Shown piece by piece: positions 7,598 to 15,227 of a stretch of DNA of 32,803 nucleotides. This stretch comes from an uncultured Verrucomicrobiaceae bacterium (GTDB taxonomy: Bacteria > Verrucomicrobiota > Verrucomicrobiia > Verrucomicrobiales > Verrucomicrobiaceae). The position numbers were made by a program, and so were the translations under genes. Within the stretch, counting starts at the first letter, position 1. Every line of letters starts with the position of its first letter. Below the pieces are notes generated by a model. That model did not search any database. It was not told the origin of the DNA and saw only the letters and a program-made list of their open reading frames with translations. The stretch is taken from NCBI GenBank assembly GCA_937872615.1, contig CALMTT010000598.1, forward strand, positions 1 through 32,803. Reading direction: 5' to 3'.

Positions 7598-8710
7598 ATG
7601 CCAAACGCCGCTTCCAGTTCCAAAGCCACCCTCAGCGGGGTCGTGCAGCCGGTGCGCATCGGGTTCATCCCGCTCGCCGATTGCGCTCCGCTGCTCGTGG
7701 CGAAGGACCGCGAGTTGTTCCGCAAACATGGCGTTCGAGTTGAGTTAAGTTGTGAGGTCGGATGGGCCACCATTCGGGAAAAGCTGCTCTACGGCCAGGT
7801 GGATGCCGCCCACGCGATCGCCGGCCTCGCGCTGGCGATGCGCCTGGGCCTTAGCACGCCGCCATGCCGCGTGGTGGCCCCATTCGTCTTCAATCTGCAT
7901 GGCAACGCGATCACCCTCAGCCGCGATCTTTGGAACCGCGGCGTGCGTGATGCCACGAGCCTGAAAAAACTCATTCGCAGCAGCACGAGCCGGAAATTCA
8001 CCTTCGGCATGGTGTCTCGCTATGCCACGCACTTCTTCCTGCTGCGCCAGTGGTTGACCGCGGGCGGCATCGATGTGGACAAAGAGGTGCGCATCGTCGC
8101 GCTGCCGCCCACGCAGATGGCATCCAGCCTCGAAGCGGGCCTCATCGATGGCTACTGCGTCGGTGAGCCTTGGAACTCCTTCGCCGTGGAGCGCGGCACC
8201 GGCTGGATCGCCGCGACGAGCGAGCAACTCGCGCCCGGACATCCTGAAAAAGTGCTGCTCACGACGGAGACCTTCGTCGAACGGCATGCGGATGAGATGC
8301 GTGCCATCATCGCCGCGCTGCGTGAGTCCTGCGAATACTGCGACGCGAAAGAAAATCGCTCCGAGGTGGCCCATATCCTCGCGGAGAGCGGCTACTTCGC
8401 GGGCAACGAGGCCATCTTGAAGCGCTCGCTCGTCGGCCCGCTCGATCTCGGCACCGAGAAATCGGCCGAGGCATCCCACTTTCACATCTTCCACCGCCGT
8501 GAGGCCAATGAACCGACCTCAGAACGCGGACGCTGGCTCATCGATGAATTCATCGCGCATGGCCTGCTCACGCCCGCGCAACGCGCAGAGGCCGCCGCCG
8601 CCCTGCGCGACTGCTGGACCTCCAGCGCCCTCCCTCTTCCCGAAGCACCCGCCGCCGCACCCAAACCTGCCACCAAGCCCAAGAAACGCTCAACACTCGC
8701 CCACGCATGA
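7598..8710 (+). CDS. NasS/NrtA-like nitrate-binding protein without signal peptide
   Basis: This encodes 370 aa of the NrtA/CmpA/NasS solute-binding fold: VRIGFIPLADCAPLLVAKDRE, GWATIREKLLYGQVDAAH, FNLHGNAITLS, YATHFFLLRQWL and GYCVGEPWN. There is no Sec, Tat or lipoprotein signal, and the C-terminus is a Pro/Lys/Ala tail (residues ~345-370). A cytoplasmic member of this family is NasS, the nitrate/nitrite sensor that in proteobacteria sequesters the NasT antiterminator; cyanobacterial NrtC carries the same domain as a regulatory tail. I therefore read it as a cytosolic sensor rather than a transport receptor. It overlaps nrtA by ATGA. Alternative starts are TTG 7589 and GTG 7643. No NasT-like gene lies in the window. 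Confidence 0.85.
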   Translation: MPNAASSSKATLSGVVQPVRIGFIPLADCAPLLVAKDRELFRKHGVRVELSCEVGWATIREKLLYGQVDAAHAIAGLALAMRLGLSTPPCRVVAPFVFNLHGNAITLSRDLWNRGVRDATSLKKLIRSSTSRKFTFGMVSRYATHFFLLRQWLTAGGIDVDKEVRIVALPPTQMASSLEAGLIDGYCVGEPWNSFAVERGTGWIAATSEQLAPGHPEKVLLTTETFVERHADEMRAIIAALRESCEYCDAKENRSEVAHILAESGYFAGNEAILKRSLVGPLDLGTEKSAEASHFHIFHRREANEPTSERGRWLIDEFIAHGLLTPAQRAEAAAALRDCWTSSALPLPEAPAAAPKPATKPKKRSTLAHA

Positions 8711-9981
8711 ACACCGCCACTCCGCTCACCCGTCGCTCCATCCTCCGCCAGGCTGGTCTCGGCTCTCTCCTCGCCGGCCTGCCCACTGGCTGGGTCGGCT
8801 CCGCCTACGCCGATGACTCGCCCGAAGCTCCCGATGTGAAACTCGGCATCATCGCCCTCACCGATTGCTCCAGCATCGTCGTGGCGCATGAAAAAGGCCT
8901 CTTCAAAAAATACGGCATCAACTCCACCGTCAGCAAAGGCGCGAGCTGGGCTGCCATCCGCGATTCGCTCTCCAATGGTGACATTCAGGCCACGCACATG
9001 CTCATCGGCATGCCCATTGCCTCCACCATGGGCCTCGGCGGTGCGCCGAAGAAGCCGATGATCATTCCATGGCTCATCAACCGAAACGGCCAGGCCATCT
9101 CGCTGAGCAATGCCTACAAAGGCAAGGTCGCCGATGATCCGAAGGCGCTGAAACCCTTCGTCGATGACGCGAAGGCCAAGGGAACACCGCTGACCTTCGC
9201 CATGACCTTCCCACCGGGAACGCACGCCATGTGGATGCGCTACTATCTCGCCGCGGGTGGCATCAATCCGGGCGACGCTGCAGGCGCTGGCGCGGATGTT
9301 TCCCTCATCACCGTGCCGCCTCCTCAGATGGTCGCGAACATGAAGGTTGGCAAGATGGACGGCTTCTGCGTGGGCGAACCCTGGAATGCCAAGACCATTG
9401 CTGATGACATCGGCTTCACCTCCATCACCACGCAGGCCATGTGGAAGGATCATCCTGAAAAAGTCTGCGCTTTCACCGAGGAATTCGCCGCCAAAAATCC
9501 GAAGACCGTCAAAGCGGTGCTCAAAGCGCTCCACGAGGCCAGCGTCTGGCTCGACAAGATGGAGAACCGTCCCGAGCAGGCCAACATCGTCAGCGCCGCC
9601 ACCTACATCAACTGCCCACCCGAGACCATCCTCGGTCGCCTCGAAGGCAAATACCTCATGGGCGACGGCCGCAAGTTCAAGGACCCGAACTACATGATCT
9701 TCAGCGATCGCAACTGCAACTACCCGCAGGCCAAGTATGCCAAGTGGTGGCTCACGCAGCTCCGCCGCTGGGGCTTCGTCGAAGGCACTCCCGACTATGA
9801 AGGCGTCGCGAAGCAGGTCATGCGCTCCGACATCTACGAAGAAGCCATGAAGGAAATCGGCTACGCCCACGGCGGCGCCGATACCAGCGCCGAAACCCTC
9901 TTCGACGGCGTGAAGTTCGACCCCACCGCCGACCTCGAAGCCTACGCCGCCTCCTTCGCGGTGAAGACGATCAAAGGATAA
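8707..9981 (+). CDS. nrtA: nitrate ABC transporter substrate-binding protein (Tat-exported)
   Basis: This encodes 424 aa. The N-terminal TRRSIL (Arg9-Arg10) with a hydrophobic stretch and AYA-DD cleavage site is a twin-arginine signal, as in many NrtA/CmpA proteins. The mature part has the family landmarks VKLGIIALTDCSSIVVAHEKG, PWLINRNGQAISLS, GTHAMWMRYYLAAGG, PPPQMVANMKVGKMDGFCVGEPWN and a C-terminal extension. The His in GTHAMW and the GE of CVGEPW belong to segments that line the anion site in this family. It delivers nitrate (bicarbonate in CmpA relatives) to NrtB; nitrate is favoured by the reductase genes further along. It is preceded by a four-base overlap and followed by a strong hairpin that may raise its level over downstream genes. 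Confidence 0.93.
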   Translation: MNTATPLTRRSILRQAGLGSLLAGLPTGWVGSAYADDSPEAPDVKLGIIALTDCSSIVVAHEKGLFKKYGINSTVSKGASWAAIRDSLSNGDIQATHMLIGMPIASTMGLGGAPKKPMIIPWLINRNGQAISLSNAYKGKVADDPKALKPFVDDAKAKGTPLTFAMTFPPGTHAMWMRYYLAAGGINPGDAAGAGADVSLITVPPPQMVANMKVGKMDGFCVGEPWNAKTIADDIGFTSITTQAMWKDHPEKVCAFTEEFAAKNPKTVKAVLKALHEASVWLDKMENRPEQANIVSAATYINCPPETILGRLEGKYLMGDGRKFKDPNYMIFSDRNCNYPQAKYAKWWLTQLRRWGFVEGTPDYEGVAKQVMRSDIYEEAMKEIGYAHGGADTSAETLFDGVKFDPTADLEAYAASFAVKTIKG

Positions 9982-9990
9982 CCATCTCAA

Positions 9991-10024
9991 CGGACCGATC
10001 CGGCGGCTTCGTCGGATCGGTCCG
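9991..10024. terminator. strong intergenic hairpin between nrtA and nrtB
   Basis: A perfect 12-bp inverted repeat (CGGACCGATCCG / CGGATCGGTCCG) encloses a 10-nt loop and is followed by ATTT. It sits in the only sizeable gap of the operon. It probably acts as a partial terminator or 3' mRNA stabiliser for nrtA; there is no long U-tract, so full termination is unlikely. Confidence 0.6.
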
Positions 10025-10047
10025 ATTTACCTCACCAAGCCGCCGCC

Positions 10048-10935
10048 ATGCACCCGCTCATCCACAAATACAAACTCGACTCCATCTTACTGCCCTTTGT
10101 GGCGATTCTCATCACGTGCATCTTCTGGTATGCCATCGCGGGAAAGTCGGTCGTGACCGAAAAAGTCGATGACTTCGGCGACAAGATCAAAATCACCAAA
10201 CGTGAAGGCCTCTCCGCGGATCTTCCGACGCCTGTGGAGACCTGGACCGCGAGTAAGCCCTACATCGTCGAGCCCTTTGCGAAGCGCGGCGAGCTCGATC
10301 AGGGCATTTTGCGCTTCACTTGGATGTCGCTCGTGCTTGTTGCGCAGGGTTACCTCATCGCCCTCGTCATCGGCACGCCGATCGGCTTCTTCCTCGGTCT
10401 CTCGAAGCAATTCACAAAAGCCTTCGATCCCATCATTCAGGTGCTTCGCCCCGTCTCACCTCTCGCTTGGTTGCCTCTTGGCATGATTCTCTTCAGCGGA
10501 GTCAAAATCATGGATGGCGATGGCCGCACGACCTTCGGAGCCTCAGATGCCGCCGCGCTCTTCACCATCGCCATCTGCGCCATGTGGCCGACAGTCATGA
10601 ATACCGCCGTCGGCGTTCGCGCCGTGCCAGTGGACTACCTGAACGTCGCCAAGGTTCTGAAGCTCTCGAAGTGGAAGACCCTCTGGAAGGTCCTCGTGCC
10701 CGCCACGCTGCCCTACATGTTCACCGGCTTCCGTTTGAGCCTCGGCATCGCCTGGCTCGTCATCGTCGCCGTCGAGATGCTGACCGGCCGACCCGGCGTC
10801 GGCGGCTTCCTCTGGCAGCAATACAACGCCAACAGCTACGCCCACATCATCCTCTGCATCCTCACCATCGGCGTCATCGGCTACGTCCTCGACCGCCTCA
10901 TGAGCGTCGTCGAAAGTCGATTTAAGACCGCCTAA
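10048..10935 (+). CDS. nrtB: nitrate ABC transporter permease
   Basis: This encodes 295 aa of a BPD_transp_1 permease. TM1 is at about 12-32, followed by a ~55-residue extracytoplasmic stretch seen in NrtB-type permeases, then five further hydrophobic segments (about 92-118, 138-152, 168-186, 228-246, 266-284). The EAA loop that contacts the ATPases is at about 197-227 ([20 protein letters not shown] then PATLP). It forms the membrane channel, presumably as a dimer, fed by NrtA and energised by the two ATPases encoded next. The assignment to nitrate rather than taurine, sulfonate or bicarbonate rests on the neighbours. Confidence 0.92.
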   Translation: MHPLIHKYKLDSILLPFVAILITCIFWYAIAGKSVVTEKVDDFGDKIKITKREGLSADLPTPVETWTASKPYIVEPFAKRGELDQGILRFTWMSLVLVAQGYLIALVIGTPIGFFLGLSKQFTKAFDPIIQVLRPVSPLAWLPLGMILFSGVKIMDGDGRTTFGASDAAALFTIAICAMWPTVMNTAVGVRAVPVDYLNVAKVLKLSKWKTLWKVLVPATLPYMFTGFRLSLGIAWLVIVAVEMLTGRPGVGGFLWQQYNANSYAHIILCILTIGVIGYVLDRLMSVVESRFKTA

Positions 10936-10955
10936 ATCTCCAACCCGATCATCAT

Positions 10956-11876
10956 ATGCCGCTTATCGAGATCAAAGGAGCATCCAAAGGCTTTGGCCAT
11001 AATGGAAGCCGTTCGGAAGTCCTCAAAGACATCAATCTCTCAGTCGAAGAAGGCGAGTTTGTCGTCATCGTCGGCTACTCAGGCTCTGGGAAGTCCACGC
11101 TGATCAATCTGATCTCCGGTCTCGTGAAGCCCGACACGGGCGAAGCGCTCATCGAAGGCAACAAGATCACCGAACCCGGTCCAGATCGCGGTTTGGTCTT
11201 CCAGAACTACTCGCTGCTTCCTTGGCTCACGGTGGAGGAAAACATCGCTCTCGCTGTGGATGAGGTTTTCAAGGATTGGAGCCCCGAGCAGCGCAAGGCG
11301 CACGTCGCCAAATACATCGCGATGGTGAAGCTCACGCCAGCGGCACACAAACTGCCCAAAGAGCTCTCCGGCGGCATGCGGCAGCGTGTTTCCGTCGCTC
11401 GCACACTCGCGATGAACCCGAAGGTGCTGCTCATGGATGAGCCCTTGAGCGCTCTGGATGCGCTGACCCGTGCGCAGCTCCAGGACGAGATCAGCGACAT
11501 CTGGATGAATAACAAAACCACCGTCATCTGGATCACGAATGACCCCGATGAGGCCATTTTGGTCGCGGATAAAGTCATTCCGCTGCTTCCCACCGCACCC
11601 GCCACGCTCGGCGAGCCGATGATCATCGACCTCGAGCGACCACGCGACCGCCGCAGCATCAATCACGATCCCAAATTCAAAAAACTGCGCACGCAGCTCA
11701 TCACTACGCTGCTCGATGCCAAAGGCCGCACCAAGTCGAAGACCAGCCTCAAACTCACGCTGCCGGACATCCTGCCCGAAGACCTCACCACCGTGAACAC
11801 CCTGCAATTCCTCAACCGCAGCGGCCCCAAACGCCGCACCGCCGAAAAACGCGAAGAAGTGGAGGTGGCCGCATGA
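10956..11876 (+). CDS. NrtC/NrtD-type nitrate ABC transporter ATPase, first copy
   Basis: This encodes 306 aa. Walker A is GYSGSGKST (40-48), Q-loop Gln83, signature LSGGMRQR (137-144), Walker B VLLMDE (157-162) and D-loop SALD. The switch position, normally His in VTHD, is Asn195 (ITNDPDEA), so this subunit may be a weak hydrolase paired with the next gene's orthodox ATPase. After the core comes a ~95-residue C-terminal extension with basic patches. It lacks the solute-binding domain of cyanobacterial NrtC; here that domain is encoded separately by the first gene of the operon. It overlaps the next ATPase by ATGA, which fits heterodimer assembly. Whether NrtC or NrtD is the better name cannot be decided from sequence alone. 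Confidence 0.9.
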   Translation: MPLIEIKGASKGFGHNGSRSEVLKDINLSVEEGEFVVIVGYSGSGKSTLINLISGLVKPDTGEALIEGNKITEPGPDRGLVFQNYSLLPWLTVEENIALAVDEVFKDWSPEQRKAHVAKYIAMVKLTPAAHKLPKELSGGMRQRVSVARTLAMNPKVLLMDEPLSALDALTRAQLQDEISDIWMNNKTTVIWITNDPDEAILVADKVIPLLPTAPATLGEPMIIDLERPRDRRSINHDPKFKKLRTQLITTLLDAKGRTKSKTSLKLTLPDILPEDLTTVNTLQFLNRSGPKRRTAEKREEVEVAA

Positions 11877-12742
11877 GCACGCACAAGCTCCCCATGCTCG
11901 AACTGGACCGTCTTTGGAAGACCTACGACACACCCAAAGGTCCGGCCACCATCGTCAAAAACTTCAACCTCAAGCTCAAGGAGGGCGAGTTCGCCACGCT
12001 CATCGGCCACAGTGGTTGCGGCAAAAGCACCGTCCTCATGATGGTCGCCGGTTTGAGCGATCTCTCGAAGGGCAACATGATCCTCGCCGGCAAAGAAGCC
12101 GTCGGTCCGGGACCGGATCGCGGCATCGTCTTCCAATCGCCCTGCCTGTTGCCCTGGATGAGCGCCTTTGAAAACGTCATGCTCGGCGTGAACCAGGTCT
12201 ATTTCACCGCCAGCAAGGCTGAGAGACGCCAGATGGCAGAATATTACCTCAGCATCGTCGGCCTCGCCGATGCCATGCACAAATACCCCGGCGAGCTCTC
12301 CCAAGGCATGCGCCAGCGCGTCGGCATCGCCCGCGCCTTCGCCTTGCAGCCCAAAATGCTGCTGCTCGATGAGCCTTTCGGCATGCTCGACTCCCTCACG
12401 CGCTACGAGCTTCAAGAAGTCCTCCTCGAACTCTGGCGCCGCAATCGCATCACCACCCTCATGGTCACGCACGATGTCGATGAAGCCATCTTCCTCTCCG
12501 ACCGCGTCGTCATGATGACCGACGGCCCCGAAGCCGAGGTCGGCGACATTTTGAAGATTCCCTTCGAGCGTCCCCGCAGCCGCAAAGAGATCATGGAAGA
12601 CCCTCGTTACTACGAACTCCGCGAGCACCTCATCACCTTCCTCAACGACAAGTCCCACATCCGCCCCAGCAAGGAACCCGCCTTCAAACCTTCGCCTGAT
12701 ATGGCGGCGGAAATGTCGCTCCACGCGGTCGCTGCCGCGTGA
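11873..12742 (+). CDS. nrtD: NrtD-type nitrate ABC transporter ATPase, second copy
   Basis: This encodes 289 aa with a complete set of ABC motifs: Walker [10 protein letters not shown] (45-53), Gln88 of the Q-loop, signature LSQGMRQRV (142-150), Walker B MLLLDE (162-167) and switch His200 in VTHDVDEA. The segment [27 protein letters not shown] is typical of the NrtD/CmpD/SsuB group. It is the last gene of the uptake operon and couples ATP hydrolysis to nitrate import with NrtB. It converges with the collagen-like gene, with 41 bp between the stops and no convincing terminator hairpin. Confidence 0.9.
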   Translation: MSTHKLPMLELDRLWKTYDTPKGPATIVKNFNLKLKEGEFATLIGHSGCGKSTVLMMVAGLSDLSKGNMILAGKEAVGPGPDRGIVFQSPCLLPWMSAFENVMLGVNQVYFTASKAERRQMAEYYLSIVGLADAMHKYPGELSQGMRQRVGIARAFALQPKMLLLDEPFGMLDSLTRYELQEVLLELWRRNRITTLMVTHDVDEAIFLSDRVVMMTDGPEAEVGDILKIPFERPRSRKEIMEDPRYYELREHLITFLNDKSHIRPSKEPAFKPSPDMAAEMSLHAVAAA

Positions 12743-12783
12743 ACTCACATCGGTTCTGCGGCCACCTTCAAGTTTCGATACGC

Positions 12784-13404
12784 TTACCGCCGCAGCGCGT
12801 TGATCAGCTCATCCAGCTTATCGAGCACTTGCTGCATCTGGGACTGATTGTAGCTGCCGTCGGCACCTTGGCTCAGGTTGCCCACGCTATTACTGTTGTT
12901 GCTGCATTGGCTCAGGTTGTTCAGCAGGCCGTTATTGAGGTCGGTTTGTGTGACTTCGCCAGGAGGGCCTTGCGGGCCGGTGGCCCCATCGCTGCCTTGC
13001 GGAATGGAGAAGGTGAAATGCACATTTGTGCCATCGAAGCTCACATTCACCGAAGCATTGGAGCCTGCGGGGAGGGTGTTCACGCCATCGACGATGGCAT
13101 TGGCAAAGGGCGGGCCTTGAGCGCCCTGCGGGCCGGGGCCGCCATCACTGCCGTTGGTTCCGGGCGGGCCTTGGCTGCCATCATTGCCGCGCGGGATGCC
13201 AAAGGTGAAGTGGAGGGTGTTCCCATTCACACTCACAGCGGCATTGGCGGGATCACCAGGATCGAGTGTGCTCACGCCATCGACTTGCGCGGCGGTGATC
13301 GTGAGGACGGCATCGATCAGCGCTTTGAGGCTGGTGAGCTGCTCCCTCATCACTTGGGAGGAGAGCGGGCTGTTGTCGGCGGGTTGGGCGGGGTCGAAGG
13401 GCAT
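12784..13404 (-). CDS. collagen-like / phage-tail-fibre-like repeat protein
   Basis: This encodes 206 aa. An N-terminal helical segment (LSSQVMREQLTSLKALIDAVL) is followed by two copies of a module: a short beta segment (VDGVSTLDPG...LHFTFGIPRG; VDGVNTLPAG...VHFTFSIPQG) and then Gly-X-Y triplets, about nine in the first copy and five in the second. A C-terminal amphipathic helix (MQQVLDKLDELINALRR) could trimerise it. The FGIPxG-plus-collagen pattern is known from phage tail fibres and bacterial collagen-like surface proteins. There is no signal peptide. It is probably a trimeric fibrous protein; its location and partner are unknown. It is the last gene of a long minus-strand run. Confidence 0.75.
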   Translation of the reverse strand: MPFDPAQPADNSPLSSQVMREQLTSLKALIDAVLTITAAQVDGVSTLDPGDPANAAVSVNGNTLHFTFGIPRGNDGSQGPPGTNGSDGGPGPQGAQGPPFANAIVDGVNTLPAGSNASVNVSFDGTNVHFTFSIPQGSDGATGPQGPPGEVTQTDLNNGLLNNLSQCSNNSNSVGNLSQGADGSYNQSQMQQVLDKLDELINALRR

Positions 13405-13424
13405 GGCAGTTCAGTTTTTGGATC

Positions 13425-13835
13425 TTATTTCATGGTTTCGTTAGGGTAGCGCCAATTAAATCGGGCGACTGCTCCCATAGCGATCTTTTCAGGATTAAAG
13501 CCCATGTAGGCAGGCAGGAAAACAAACAGGGGAACCAGGCCGCATGTGATGGTGCCAACGATCACAATCCAGATGAAGGAACACTTTCTGATTCCGCTCA
13601 CTTTGATGACATACTCACCCGCAGGTTCATCCCGCTGGATCATGACATTCTCATGATAAGTGATGATCCCGTTGCGATCACACTCATAGACATCCCAGCC
13701 GTTACTGCTGAACCTGCTATCAAGAGACCGCGCGTAATCCTGACGCTCGCTGGATACCTTGCGGAATTCTGACGACAATGCGCGAACAAAGTCGGTGAGC
13801 GGCATCGGCGTCTTGACTCTTTTGGTGATGGTCAT
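13425..13835 (-). CDS. hypothetical protein with C-terminal membrane segment
   Basis: This encodes 136 aa of no recognised family. A polar N-terminal ~80 residues (LTDFVRALSSEFRKV, then GWDVYECDRNGIITYHE) is followed by one long or two short hydrophobic segments (about 87-113: CSFIWIVIVGTITCGLVPLFVFL) and a short basic tail. Codon use is more AT-rich than in the flanking genes. The start lies 3 nt after the preceding stop and the stop lies 20 nt before the collagen-like gene, so it is part of the same transcript. It could be a membrane-tethered accessory protein. Confidence 0.6.
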   Translation of the reverse strand: MTITKRVKTPMPLTDFVRALSSEFRKVSSERQDYARSLDSRFSSNGWDVYECDRNGIITYHENVMIQRDEPAGEYVIKVSGIRKCSFIWIVIVGTITCGLVPLFVFLPAYMGFNPEKIAMGAVARFNWRYPNETMK

Positions 13836-13838
13836 GGT

Positions 13839-14297
13839 TCAGGAGTGTGCAGGTTCATTTTCGGATTTAACAAGAGGTGGTGCCAGTGGCCGCGCATGAC
13901 CCGCTGGGCGGCGGAGACGGACCCGCTGGGTGCTGAGCATGCACCGGGCGGGTTTTTCATCATCACCCAGCCTCATGTTGGCTCTCACTGGCTGGGTAGT
14001 AGCCTCACACCCAGCGGGTAGCTGGTTGACACGCGCTGGGTGTCTGACTGGCACCCGCTGGGTCATTGCTGACCAGTGGCTGGGGCTGTGCTGACTGATG
14101 GCTGGGTGCGCAGGCCGCACCCGGAGGGTGGCAGTCTCGCACCGGCTGGGTGGGAGTATGGCACCCAGGGGGTGAGAGGGGCCCACTGGCTGGGTGCGGC
14201 GCGATTTGGCTGCCAGTGAGGGCGAAAAGGGGCGTTTCGGCCCGATCGTCGCCTTCCGGCAGGCGCTTTTGCACCTCAGCCAATGCCTGGAGATCAT
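13839..14297 (-). CDS. doubtful ORF (152 aa) spanning the 22-bp repeat array
   Basis: The ATG overlaps the preceding stop (ATGA) and the stop lies 3 nt before the next start, an operon-like fit. Most of the product is the translated 22-bp array, read as a 22-residue super-repeat (TQPV-, HPLG-, PAGC-like). Against it, in the first ~35 codons another frame on the same strand looks more protein-like: LAEVQKRLPEGDDRAETPLF, from TTG 14283, ending at 14005. A one-base shift near 14290 would connect a normal start to that frame. The region may thus be a frameshifted gene, a coding repeat or mostly non-coding. No family is recognised. Confidence 0.3.
   Translation of the reverse strand: MISRHWLRCKSACRKATIGPKRPFSPSLAAKSRRTQPVGPSHPLGAILPPSRCETATLRVRPAHPAISQHSPSHWSAMTQRVPVRHPARVNQLPAGCEATTQPVRANMRLGDDEKPARCMLSTQRVRLRRPAGHARPLAPPLVKSENEPAHS
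13898..14205. repeat. array of 14 tandem units with exact 22-bp period
   Basis: Fourteen consecutive units of exactly 22 bp start at 13898, 13920, 13942, 13964, 13986, 14008, 14030, 14052, 14074, 14096, 14118, 14140, 14162 and 14184. On the plus strand positions 1-12 are conserved (consensus CACCSGCTGGGT; A2 in 13/14 units, G9-G10-G11 in 13/14 each), while positions 13-22 vary almost freely. The core tends to the palindrome CACCC-N3-GGGTG, perfect at 14118 and 14162. Twenty-two is not a multiple of three, so the core passes through all three frames. It is directly downstream of an HU-like protein gene. Flanks at 13876-13897 and from 14206 on do not fit. Confidence 0.85.
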
Positions 14298-15142
14298 TGG
14301 GTGATCGGGTTCGTGTAGGTGAAGCTGCGCACGCTGCCGTTGATGTGGACGGCGATGCGCACCATGAGCGGGCCGCTCAGATTTGCCGGGACGAGCACGG
14401 TGAGGGTGGTGGGCTCGATGTCGCCATACACGGTGGCGCGGACTTCGGCGGCAGCACCAGCCTTGAAGAAGACGCCCTGGGTCACATCGCCCTTATTGAG
14501 CTTCAAATGATCGCCGCGGAGCTGGATGAGGCTGCCGGGGGTGTAGGTGTCAGCGGTGCCGGTGTCCTGGTTGAGGATGGTGTCAATGAGCGGTGTCACC
14601 TTGCCCACCTCGCCGAGGCTTTCGAGCGTGAGGGTGGCGCGCCAGGCATCGATGGCCTCCTTGGTGAAGGAGAGGGCCACGTCTGCGTTGATGTCCTCCG
14701 CGTTGTGAAAGCCGTCCGGCTGCGGGCTGCTGCCGCCGCTGGTGGGGCGGAAGCGCACGATGTCGTAGAGGTTGTTGCTCCAGCCGCAGCCGTTGGAGCA
14801 GGCCAGGATTTTTTGGAAGAAGGTCTTCACCGCCGACTCCACCTGCACGGGCGTGAGGCCGGTGGCGGTGGCGACTTCGCCGGTGAGGAAGTCCTGCGTG
14901 ACCGCATCGCCCAGGGCGGCGCGGGTGGTGAAGCCGCCGGTGGATTTCGGCGCGGGATTGTATTGAAACGTGCTCATGAGGTCAGGTGGTGGTGTGGGTG
15001 TGTGGTTTGGCTTGGGGGATCGGTGGAAAGGCTTTTTCTTCGGCTTGGGCGGCGGAGGATCAGGCTGCTGCATGTCCCAGGTGAGGCCGGGCATGTCATA
15101 GGTGAGTCCGGCGGGGCTGTCCCAGGTCAGAGGCGTGGGCAT
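14294..15142 (-). CDS. HU/IHF-like DNA-binding-fold protein with C-terminal DUF4469
   Basis: This encodes 282 aa in three parts. Residues 1-55 are a low-complexity leader with a repeated LTWDxP / LTYDMP / LTWDM motif and a Pro/Lys linker. From Met56 comes an HU-like domain (TTRAALGDAVTQDFLTGEVA, VESAVKTFFQKIL). The C-terminal ~90 residues (YTPGSLIQLRGDHLKLNKGD ... LTVLVPANLSGPLMVRIAV) match the Ig-like DUF4469 fold that accompanies HU-like domains in Bacteroidetes and relatives. DNA binding is plausible but not assured, since some such proteins have non-DNA roles. Met56 (14977) could be the true start. The next ORF, lying over the 22-bp array, overlaps its stop codon. Confidence 0.75.
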   Translation of the reverse strand: MPTPLTWDSPAGLTYDMPGLTWDMQQPDPPPPKPKKKPFHRSPKPNHTPTPPPDLMSTFQYNPAPKSTGGFTTRAALGDAVTQDFLTGEVATATGLTPVQVESAVKTFFQKILACSNGCGWSNNLYDIVRFRPTSGGSSPQPDGFHNAEDINADVALSFTKEAIDAWRATLTLESLGEVGKVTPLIDTILNQDTGTADTYTPGSLIQLRGDHLKLNKGDVTQGVFFKAGAAAEVRATVYGDIEPTTLTVLVPANLSGPLMVRIAVHINGSVRSFTYTNPITQ

Positions 15143-15148
15143 GGGGAT

Positions 15149-15191
15149 GGAATGACGGAATCAGGATGACGAATGACGAATTGCAGAATGG
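15149..15191. repeat. degenerate heptamer repeat upstream of the HU-like gene
   Basis: The plus strand holds successive GAATGAC/GGATGAC-type 6-8-mers; GAATGACGAAT is shared with 806-816. It fills half of the 85-bp gap between the WG-repeat and HU-like genes. Confidence 0.45.
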
Positions 15192-15227
15192 CGAAGAGCG
15201 CGGGGGACATCGGCGAGCGGGCTGGTT

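Noticed and set aside
8482..9990. Long open frame antisense to nrtA (502 codons, minus strand)
   Set aside because: Antisense shadow of a clear NrtA; no motifs of its own.
12743..12783. Terminator between the convergent nrtD-type and collagen-like genes
   Set aside because: Only 4-bp stems could be found, with no T-tract.
13898..14205. CRISPR array
   Set aside because: The conserved part is only ~12 bp and degenerate, spacers are ~10 bp, and no cas genes are present.
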